DNA of 31,978 bases from a virus: the IMG/VR virus record IMGVR_UViG_3300034374_001027, positions 1 to 31,978 of that record. One strand, 5' to 3'. A program made the position numbers and the translations under genes. How positions within the stretch are numbered: position 1 is the stretch's first letter; each line of letters opens with the position of its first letter. Shown in pieces: positions 25,332-31,978 of the stretch. The notes beneath the pieces were generated by a model. It saw only the letters and a list, made by a program, of their open reading frames with translations, ran no database searches and was not told the DNA's origin.

Positions 25332-26762
25332 TTACGATGCTACACACTGAAGATCTAAGCTAGTATCGAACCTTCTGAGTAAGATACCTGCTGTTTTCAA
25401 CATGTGTACAGATGCACCGTCTATATCACTTGCGCGAGTGTCAGTTTCAGTAAATCCTTTCGGAACAACTGAACCTGCAACAGCCCAACGCAACATTTCA
25501 CGACCCTTCTTGTTGATCATCTGGAGGTTGTTTTCTCCATCATAAGATGATTGGTCAACGAAGGTCATTCTGTATGACTCCAATGGCAATCCAGATTCTG
25601 GGTGCTTAGCAGAAGCTTGAGCAACAGGACCGTGGTCAAACAATGGAACTTTAACTACGTTCACTCTGTGACCATCAATGTGATCGTAAGAAGTGAAGTA
25701 ACCAGTAATTCCAAGATTACGACCGCTACCTGTGATGAACTTAGCTTCAGTAGTCTGGAGGTAAGAGTTGCCTTGTGCTCCACCAGTAGCATAGTAGTTA
25801 CGCAGAGCCTTATCGAACTCACGTGCACCCCCAATACCAGTGTAGAGAGTAACTTGCTTATCAGTAGCATCAGTCATGCCGTAGAACAAATCACCGATAA
25901 CATCCTCAATCTTCTTCTGAGTCAAAGTTGAGTAAGTATCCTTGTTGATGATTTGCTCAAACAAACCAGGACCAGAGATTACTGGTTGACCGTTCTCATC
26001 GAGCATCTGGTTAGTACCCTTATCATCATAAGTCTTTTGACCATACCAGTAGTACATCTCACACTCTTCCTTAAACTTGAGCATGTGACGGTACTCTTCG
26101 TAATCCATCCACAACTTAGTAGTTTGTCCATCCTTCATTGGGAGAGTGAACTGAGCTACATAGTCCTTAGCGTTACCTGCGAAGTGGTAAGACTTACGTA
26201 CTGTACCGATCTTAGAACGTACGAGACCTGGAGCAGTCCAGTTAGATGCATTACCACGAGAGAAGTCAATCCCTACGTTAGCATACAACATACCCCACAA
26301 TGCACCTGCGGCAAGGTCTGCAGTTGGGACAGCTGATACATCAGGAGATACAATCTTCAAAGTGTACTTATACCCACCACCTTCAGGAGTTGGTTGCTCC
26401 ATAATACGAGCAAGTACCCCAGACTGAGATACGAGAGTGTATGGGAAGATGAACCACTTGTCAGGGAAAGTAACAGTAAACATAGAACCACCTGCACCAG
26501 TACCTACAGATGCAACAACTGGACGAACATTTACTTCATGAGTTTTAACTCTGTACTCATACTCAAAGCGATCAATAGAGCGAGTGTTACCCACACCTTC
26601 AGTCAAGAAAGACAATGGGAACTTCTTCTCCTCACGACCTGCGAGGTGAGTAATAATTGGGGAGAGTTCTTCTGGTTTCTCCATAAGCGCATTAACCAAC
26701 GAGTTAGTGTCGGTCATCTGCTGATCATTGTAATAGGTCTTTAAAACCTGCTGTAAAGCCAT
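25332..26762 (-). CDS. Major capsid protein, crAss-like (HK97 fold)
   Basis: This 476-residue protein carries signature segments of the crAss-like capsid family: FLTEGVGNTRSIDRFEYEYR, then GSMFTVTFPDKWFIFPYTLV, GVDFSRGNASNW, VRKSYHFAGNAKDYVAQF, TKLWMDYEEYRHMLKFKEEC, EMYYWYG and LDENGQPVISGPGLFEQI. Its length is normal for the family. It should form the icosahedral shell. The gene sits between the scaffold-like gene (37-base A-rich leader with AATTAAAATTAAAATC) and the conserved 269-residue gene, the usual order. Codon use differs from most neighbours (few GGG glycine codons), fitting high expression. It ends with a Cys (LDLQCVAS). Confidence 0.93.
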   Translation of the reverse strand: MALQQVLKTYYNDQQMTDTNSLVNALMEKPEELSPIITHLAGREEKKFPLSFLTEGVGNTRSIDRFEYEYRVKTHEVNVRPVVASVGTGAGGSMFTVTFPDKWFIFPYTLVSQSGVLARIMEQPTPEGGGYKYTLKIVSPDVSAVPTADLAAGALWGMLYANVGIDFSRGNASNWTAPGLVRSKIGTVRKSYHFAGNAKDYVAQFTLPMKDGQTTKLWMDYEEYRHMLKFKEECEMYYWYGQKTYDDKGTNQMLDENGQPVISGPGLFEQIINKDTYSTLTQKKIEDVIGDLFYGMTDATDKQVTLYTGIGGAREFDKALRNYYATGGAQGNSYLQTTEAKFITGSGRNLGITGYFTSYDHIDGHRVNVVKVPLFDHGPVAQASAKHPESGLPLESYRMTFVDQSSYDGENNLQMINKKGREMLRWAVAGSVVPKGFTETDTRASDIDGASVHMLKTAGILLRRFDTSLDLQCVAS

Positions 26763-26799
26763 GATATTCTAGATTTTAATTTTAATTGTTTTGTATATA

Positions 26800-27879
26800 T
26801 TAGAAGAGAGCATTTAAATCCAGATCATCTGTATCAAATTGTCTCTGTCGGCGTTGGGTGCGTCTGGCGTTTTTAACCTGCTGCTCATTAGAGACAATCC
26901 TTTCTCTCAATGATTGAACACTCTTTGTTCTAGCTCTTGTGTTGATGATGTCATCAAGTTTAAAGCCATTGTACATTAAGTAGTCCATAGCAAGTTTAAC
27001 TTCTAATTCTGATTGACTGTAATCTAAATCTCTTTGAGTCTCCCCATTAGGACCTACAGGCTCAGAGATGTAGTCAAAGAATTTTGCTTTTTGATTGTCT
27101 GGGATACGTACCCCAGCAAACTCATTCCCAGTCTCAATTCTATTTGCTACACCCTCCCAGAACTCTTCTGTTTCTTCTTGTTGTCTTTGGAACTCAGCTT
27201 GCTGCTTTTCAAACAACTCTTGACGATATTGTTCTTGTGCAGTAGCAAGCTCTTGTCTAGCCACTTCTGATTTGCTAAACAATGAACCTCTTGACTCCAA
27301 TGATTCAAGCATATCTTCGATAAACTCATTGTCATGACCTTTTGCTTGAAAGTAGTTTGCTAAGATGATACGCTGAGTACTTACATCTTCTTGATCAATC
27401 TCAACAGCAGAGAAATCTACTTGTGGATTGTAAGCCTGCATAAACTCTTCAGAGTTACCTCCAGACATTACGTAATCAAGATGTCTTTGTACCTCAGGGT
27501 ACTGCTCAAACAATTGACTCAACTGTTCTTCTGCAGCCTCTTGTGACATATCTCTTACGAAATTTGTCAACCCTTCTACAGTATCATCATACTCATCATT
27601 TAACTCTAACCCAAGAGTATTAGCTATTTCGAAAATAACTCCTTGTCCTGCTGAATCTTCTTCAGCATCGTCATCTTCTGTTTCTTCGTACTCTTCTGTT
27701 TCTGACTCCTCTTCGTATTCTTCGGTTTTTGATTCATCTACAATGTCTTCGACTTCTTCATCTACCTCAGAATCAATTTTTTCAACCGTCTCCGGTTCTG
27801 CTGGCATAGTCTCCAGCCCATCCCCCAACATATCGTCAAAGGAGATTGCGCTGATATCTAACTTGTTTTCTTCCGCCAT
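26800..27879 (-). CDS. Scaffold-like acidic protein upstream of capsid gene
   Basis: This 359-residue protein starts MAEENKLDISAISFDDMLGD. Residues 28-75 are almost pure Glu/Asp (EEVEDIVDESKTEEYEEESE). A helical core follows (about 80-300; EGLTNFVRDMSQEAAEEQLS and a Q/E-rich coiled coil RQELFEKQQAEFQRQQEETE), then a basic C-terminus with ARRTQRRQRQ before DTDDLDLNALF. An acidic N-terminus, coiled-coil middle and basic capsid-binding tail, placed immediately before the major capsid gene, is the classic layout of a scaffolding protein. No protease motif is visible. The ATG is preceded by a 71-base AT-rich gap that includes the inverted repeat at 27929-27946. Confidence 0.75.
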   Translation of the reverse strand: MAEENKLDISAISFDDMLGDGLETMPAEPETVEKIDSEVDEEVEDIVDESKTEEYEEESETEEYEETEDDDAEEDSAGQGVIFEIANTLGLELNDEYDDTVEGLTNFVRDMSQEAAEEQLSQLFEQYPEVQRHLDYVMSGGNSEEFMQAYNPQVDFSAVEIDQEDVSTQRIILANYFQAKGHDNEFIEDMLESLESRGSLFSKSEVARQELATAQEQYRQELFEKQQAEFQRQQEETEEFWEGVANRIETGNEFAGVRIPDNQKAKFFDYISEPVGPNGETQRDLDYSQSELEVKLAMDYLMYNGFKLDDIINTRARTKSVQSLRERIVSNEQQVKNARRTQRRQRQFDTDDLDLNALF

Positions 27880-27928
27880 TTTACAAATGTATTTAGTTTG
27901 TGTTTTAGTTTACTTGTTTAATTTGCTT

Positions 27929-27946
27929 TTATAACTGTTGTTATAA
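27929..27946. repeat. Short AT-rich inverted repeat in the portal-scaffold gap
   Basis: TTATAAC and its complement GTTATAA (7 bp arms) flank a TGTT loop on the plus strand, ending five bases after the 217-residue gene's stop. The 71-base gap around it holds nothing else I can name. The stem is weak and there is no T-tract. It could be an operator-like site or chance in AT-rich DNA. Confidence 0.4.
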
Positions 27947-27950
27947 TATA

Positions 27951-28604
27951 TCACTTCCTTCGTATTTTACGTTCAAAATACTTCTTTGTTCCTCCGTATT
28001 TCTTGCTATCCAAAAACCCAGTCTCATCTTCTAATGCATCTAATGCATTTGCACTGTTTATTACGTGTCTCCCAACATTATTGTAAAACTCAATTCCGTA
28101 ATATTTTAGTGGCTTCTGAGCTTTCTTAGCTAGATTAAACGTAAATTTTGCTTTTCCAAGCATTGGTACAGCCCCAAGCATATCTACTGCTTCATCTAAA
28201 TTTGGGTACGACGCGCCTCTATCTTGCATAGAGTTCCATGCACGATAAGCATCATCCCAAGATGATACTCCTGTAGGATCAAATGCTTCTACAGCATTTT
28301 CAAATGTAGAATCGTCTTGAGAATTGTGAGTTTTCACATCTCTCCAAAAATCCATTGAGTCGTAAGGTCTTTGCCTAATCGTGCCCTCATCTCTAACCAT
28401 TGGAGTTGGGGTAGCTGGGTTTAAAGCAACTTGTGGTGAAAGAGGTGTACTGACTCTAGTATTATCTGATGCAGCTGTATAGGGAGGATCAGTAGGTCCC
28501 CCATCTTGCATCTTGCGGTAATTACTAAACATATCTAATAGAGATTCCTTTCTATCAGATAGCCTGTATTCATTTAGTAATTTACGTCGCTCTGCATTAG
28601 TCAT
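27951..28604 (-). CDS. Small protein with QDGG and C-terminal KYGG motifs
   Basis: This 217-residue protein starts MTNAERRKLLNEYRLSDRKE. It has a MQDGGP motif at 32-37, a Pro/Thr/Ala-rich disordered part (38-75), a helical section (DAYRAWNSMQDRGASYPNLD; AVDMLGAVPMLGKAKFTFNL) and a C-terminal KKYGG (201-205) before KKYFERKIRRK. The MQDGGP and KYGG-basic pair also occurs in the 1110-residue cargo protein, and a variant in the 321-residue basic protein. It sits between the portal and scaffold-like genes, with a 21-base gap from portal. A packaged internal protein or portal-associated factor is plausible; no family is recognised. Confidence 0.65.
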   Translation of the reverse strand: MTNAERRKLLNEYRLSDRKESLLDMFSNYRKMQDGGPTDPPYTAASDNTRVSTPLSPQVALNPATPTPMVRDEGTIRQRPYDSMDFWRDVKTHNSQDDSTFENAVEAFDPTGVSSWDDAYRAWNSMQDRGASYPNLDEAVDMLGAVPMLGKAKFTFNLAKKAQKPLKYYGIEFYNNVGRHVINSANALDALEDETGFLDSKKYGGTKKYFERKIRRK

Positions 28605-28625
28605 TACACAAGAAATTTAAATCTC

Positions 28626-30821
28626 TTACTCCCCGTCTGGGGTTAGGTCATTTTCTTTATCCAATGCTTGTTGCTTAAGGTCAAGTTCTCTCTCCTTGAG
28701 TTCAAATTGTTTCATCATCTTCTCAAGATCTAAGTTTAACTTCCCTTCAACATCCTTAGCTTCAGCATTAATCAAGGCAATCTCAATATCCTTCTGTCTG
28801 TCTTTTTCTTTCTCAAGAGATTCCCTCTCTACTTTAGCTTGCTCCATCTGCATCTGCTGTTGTTGCATTTGCATCTGAGCTTCTTGTTGTTTCTGAGCAA
28901 GTTCTTGTTGAGCTTGTTCTGCTTTACGCATCTTATCTTTCAACCCAGTAAAGCTATCAGTATCAAACAATTCCATAACTGCAGATGCTGGCATCCCGTT
29001 CTGAACCATAGCTTGAGACATCTGACGTGCTTGATTGAGATTGTCTTGATCCTTACCTGCATCAGATACGAATACACCGTACTCTGATTCCATATGCCCT
29101 AAAGAATCTAAGTCTAAGAACTGTGCTGTGGTATCAGGCATGAAGTACATTGCTGACTTCCCATCTATCCACGCTTCCTTCGAATAATCCAATAAGCCTT
29201 GGAGTTCTCTTTGCTCAAATCGTGCAAATTTCCTGAAAAGATCTTCAGTAATGTGCGACGACTGAACAATGGCTTGTTGACTTGTGGACTTACCTTCGTA
29301 TGTCCCGATTGTTCCTTGACGTTGTCTGTTGACTCCTGAGATTTTTTCCCACTCTTGCATGATTGATTCAAGCAAGACGATGTACTGCTCAATTGTCTTA
29401 ATCGACATATCGAGTACAGATTGATGCTGGGGAGAGAGCATAACACCCTCTTTATTGTAGTCAACCCATGCAATACCAGTTCCTTCAACATAGTACATGA
29501 ATTTATCCATATCCCATTTCTTTGGGATCATGTTGATATCAAACTGAGCAATGATATCCTTAGACCTAGCAATAGCTAGTTCCATTCTGTACTTGAAGAT
29601 ATTGTAGTTCAGCTGATATGGAATCCCAAGCTGTACAAGAGAGACATTGTTTGAGTTAATATCTGAATACTTCCTCCCATTAACTGGGAGTTTACATCTT
29701 GAAGGATTGTCAATAGAAGTACGTTGATTTGGGATTGGGGAGATGTTTACATAAAAGCGTCCATCAATCTTTGTTCCTTCCCACACTTCATTTACCCACT
29801 CCCAATTCAACTTAGCTCCTTGTTCTTTGAGTTCTCCTGGGAGTCTGTAAGTCTCATCAACTTCAAACTCCTCAAGTTGACCAGTATTTTGGTCAATGTA
29901 CTCCACAAACCCAATTCTCTTACGAGACTTCCAATAGACAGTAACTACTTCAACAAGTCTGTTTCTGTAGATATTGTCATCAGCACCTGAAGCTTCTGCT
30001 CTGTATAGAAGATACGAATCAACAGAGTTTTGCTGTGGGTTTTCTAATTCAAGTACTTGCTCAGCAGTTAAGTAATCATTGTAGTTATCAATGACTGTAG
30101 ATGCGTGTGCATATCTTCTAATAATTGCCCAATCCCCATCCTCTACAAACTCTACATCTGGGTCTTTATCATAGTCAATGTCGAGAGTGTTGAGGATCTC
30201 ATAGAATGGTTCCCTGTTTCTAACCCCCTTGTGAGAATAGCATTCCCCTGCAACTAAGAAGTGAAAGAATGCTTTTTGAAACTTATCATATATCTCTTGG
30301 TCATACATGATGTAGTTAAGAGCAGCTTGTCCTTTGATTGCTCTATCATCTACATACGTACGTTCAAACTGCTCAATGATTTGTTTTGGGAGTTGAGGTT
30401 CTTGCTGTTCACCCTCTAATGCTTGTAAGAACATTTGCTCTGCAGTTTGCAGTATCTTGTTCTTTTTGGCTTCTTCTTTGAGACTTACTGAGTCAGCATT
30501 CTTAACTGCTACTGAGTAATTGAGTGGTCTCTTTGATTTCTCCCCAAGCAATAAGTCAATGATAGGCTTAATGATTGGGTAGTTCCTAAGTTTAGATGGG
30601 AAGTTCTCCCTAGTCTTACCGTAAGGTTTGATTACATACTTGTAGTCAAGTTCATCTATCTCCCCATTGTAATAATCATACAATTGTTTGAGAGCATTGC
30701 GACGTTCACTTAACCCAAACTTAGAAAGATTTATAAATGCATCAACACACTGCTCTCTCCACTTTTCAGTTTTCTGCCTTAATGGGAGCCGTTGTTGAGG
30801 TATTTTTGCATCTCCGTACAT
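28626..30821 (-). CDS. Portal protein
   Basis: This 731-residue protein starts MYGDAKIPQQRLPLRQKTEK. Typical portal parts include LRNYPIIKPIIDLLLGEKSK near residue 90, the clip/stem region and a long central beta-helical part (YRLPGELKEQGAKLNWEWVN; GRFYVNISPIPNQRTSIDNP), and the helical section with LAIARSKDIIAQFDINMIPK. Then comes a helical crown region and a Gln/Met-rich coiled coil (QAQQELAQKQQEAQMQMQQQ). The size and layout fit the crAss-like portal, which forms the 12-mer that DNA passes through. It starts 18 bases after the terminase stop, the usual terminase-portal order. The start is the only well-placed ATG. Confidence 0.88.
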   Translation of the reverse strand: MYGDAKIPQQRLPLRQKTEKWREQCVDAFINLSKFGLSERRNALKQLYDYYNGEIDELDYKYVIKPYGKTRENFPSKLRNYPIIKPIIDLLLGEKSKRPLNYSVAVKNADSVSLKEEAKKNKILQTAEQMFLQALEGEQQEPQLPKQIIEQFERTYVDDRAIKGQAALNYIMYDQEIYDKFQKAFFHFLVAGECYSHKGVRNREPFYEILNTLDIDYDKDPDVEFVEDGDWAIIRRYAHASTVIDNYNDYLTAEQVLELENPQQNSVDSYLLYRAEASGADDNIYRNRLVEVVTVYWKSRKRIGFVEYIDQNTGQLEEFEVDETYRLPGELKEQGAKLNWEWVNEVWEGTKIDGRFYVNISPIPNQRTSIDNPSRCKLPVNGRKYSDINSNNVSLVQLGIPYQLNYNIFKYRMELAIARSKDIIAQFDINMIPKKWDMDKFMYYVEGTGIAWVDYNKEGVMLSPQHQSVLDMSIKTIEQYIVLLESIMQEWEKISGVNRQRQGTIGTYEGKSTSQQAIVQSSHITEDLFRKFARFEQRELQGLLDYSKEAWIDGKSAMYFMPDTTAQFLDLDSLGHMESEYGVFVSDAGKDQDNLNQARQMSQAMVQNGMPASAVMELFDTDSFTGLKDKMRKAEQAQQELAQKQQEAQMQMQQQQMQMEQAKVERESLEKEKDRQKDIEIALINAEAKDVEGKLNLDLEKMMKQFELKERELDLKQQALDKENDLTPDGE

Positions 30822-30839
30822 TCTTGTAAAGTTACTAAA

Positions 30840-31978
30840 TTATCTATAGTTTTTATCAAACCAATCATCTTGAGATCTATCGTCTATAGTTTCTAGGACT
30901 TCTTTATTATATAGCTCTCGTGTATGGTACATCCCAACCATAAAAGCCATCACTCTGTCGAAGTTACCTTTGTGATTGAATTTGATTAATTCTTGCAATA
31001 ATGCAGGATCATAAATAGTATGCAAGTTTAACGTAACATTCCCATCCTCATCTTGACCTCTAGGTGATATTAACCAGTCTCTTATATATAGCTCACCCTG
31101 ACGCTTACGTTGTTCAGTCATGTGCATCCCATACTGACGACGTACATTCCTTGATTGCAATTCTCTCTTATCAAGCATCTCAAACTCTTCCTGCAGTTTG
31201 TGTAGCTTTCTGTATCGTTTTGCATAAGCTATTAATTCACCTCTATCATTCTCAAACCCAATTTTAGCATTGTAGAAGTCTGCAAGCATAAAGAGTATTC
31301 TGTTGTACTCATCTTGAGTATCTGGGCGACCTATATAACTTGCTACAATTAAGTCATCCGGTTTTGATAGATTGTTAGGTCTCTTGATAACATACGCAGC
31401 TCCGAGGGACTCATTGTTAGATGATTTCCCTTGTGCATATGGGTCATGACAAATGATGTATAGATTGTGTGGGACCAATCCTTCTTTTGTTTTGTATGGG
31501 GTATCGTACACGATAACTCCTCCTGTGATGTTGTCATCTTTTCTATGTGGGAATTTAAGAACTGGTTTTATTGAAGGGTCAGGTCTAAATTGAACTTCAT
31601 CCCCTTTGTGATACAATATCCCAGGTGTCCCATTCTTTTCAAGGTTATGTGCCTTGACTCTGTTATATTGTTCCTTTAATGAACTTACATCAAAGATGTT
31701 AATAGTAGTCTGAAGAGTAGCTTCTTGTGGGGTGAATGGGTGTTCAGCTATATACTGGTCAAAGCTCTTGGGGTCATTGGCTTTCTTCTTATTCTCTCTA
31801 GCTGCTTCTTCAAACTCTTTGGCTTTATCAATTAACGAGTTCCCGTCATCATCCATAAACCCGTCCAAGTTTTGGTAGATAGGGACAAAATACCCACACT
31901 GAGTTCCCATTGCTCCTGCATCCCATTCATTGTCAAATGCTAAGCAGTTGTATGCATCTGGGTGATAGAACAGCTCTT
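30840..31978 (-). CDS. terL: Large terminase subunit, C-terminal nuclease part (5' end outside window)
   Basis: The frame has no start in the window: it continues in frame to the right edge (ELFYHPDAYNCLAFDNEWDA lies upstream of the internal Met at 31910), so the ATPase half is missing. The visible part is about 379 residues. It contains HKGDEVQFRPDPSIKPVLKF, NLYIICHDPYAQG (first acidic residue of the RuvC-like nuclease), AKIGFENDRGELIAYAKRYR (second) and, near the end, FDRVMAFMVGMYHTREL (third). These match the nuclease half of phage terminases, which cuts concatemeric DNA for packaging. It is followed by the portal gene. The likeness to crAss-like terminases is by eye. Confidence 0.9.
   Translation of the reverse strand, partial: ELFYHPDAYNCLAFDNEWDAGAMGTQCGYFVPIYQNLDGFMDDDGNSLIDKAKEFEEAARENKKKANDPKSFDQYIAEHPFTPQEATLQTTINIFDVSSLKEQYNRVKAHNLEKNGTPGILYHKGDEVQFRPDPSIKPVLKFPHRKDDNITGGVIVYDTPYKTKEGLVPHNLYIICHDPYAQGKSSNNESLGAAYVIKRPNNLSKPDDLIVASYIGRPDTQDEYNRILFMLADFYNAKIGFENDRGELIAYAKRYRKLHKLQEEFEMLDKRELQSRNVRRQYGMHMTEQRKRQGELYIRDWLISPRGQDEDGNVTLNLHTIYDPALLQELIKFNHKGNFDRVMAFMVGMYHTRELYNKEVLETIDDRSQDDWFDKNYR

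Noticed and set aside
25953-26336. 127-residue plus-strand frame opposite the capsid gene
   Set aside because: It lies wholly within the strongly supported capsid gene on the other strand, and the translation has no family features.
27880-27950. Bacteroidota-type promoter: TACATTTG (27891-27884) matches the -7 consensus TAnnTTTG
   Set aside because: It is only four bases from the start codon and no -33 TTTG-like box stands at the proper distance.
1-31978. Alternative genetic code with TAG read as Gln, as in some crAss-like phages
   Set aside because: All long frames are open under the standard code and none needs TAG read-through.

Overview
The window looks like the late, virion-building half of a tailed, podovirus-like phage of the crAss-like group (order Crassvirales) infecting a Bacteroidota host. 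The evidence is a major capsid protein of the crAss type, followed by several ring/tail-accessory proteins, a giant muzzle-type tail protein and long internal cargo proteins, all in the order familiar from that group. The DNA is AT-rich. Nearly all genes start behind A-rich leaders or inside the previous gene, with no clear Shine-Dalgarno box, as is usual for Bacteroidota. A DUF6321-type protein and a relative of the Cellulophaga crAss-like phages' gene set suggest a marine or environmental rather than a gut phage. No identification was run; this is family recognition by eye.

All 27 genes lie on the minus strand, so transcription runs from the right edge to the left edge. Both edge genes are cut by the window. 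In transcription order: the nuclease end of the large terminase (31978-30840), portal (30821-28626), a small protein with GG motifs (28604-27951), an acidic scaffold-like protein (27879-26800), the major capsid protein (26762-25332), a strong hairpin, a conserved unknown protein, a ring protein (24432-23338), an abundant-looking virion protein (23297-22209) and then a clear intrinsic terminator (22192-22157).

The next block (22144-14157) holds a Cys-rich protein and its small partner, a trimeric fibre-like protein, a coiled-coil protein, a metallophosphoesterase, small acidic and structural proteins, a second ring protein, a DUF6321 protein, a small membrane protein (holin-like), a very basic repeat protein, an IHF-like protein and a third ring protein. 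The last block (14157-1) encodes a collagen-like fibre, a LamG-bearing adhesin, a 70-residue protein, the muzzle protein and two large cargo/ejection proteins. The last of these runs off the left edge.

Together the genes cover DNA packaging, capsid assembly, the neck rings and short tail, receptor-binding fibres, internal cargo and probably part of lysis. There is no replication, integration, tRNA, CRISPR or IS sequence here. The points most worth a second look are: a two-part motif (QDGG inside, KYGG plus basic residues at the C-terminus) shared by three otherwise different proteins; a CpG-rich patch confined to the receptor-binding LamG domain; and a peptidoglycan-binding-like segment inside a cargo protein.
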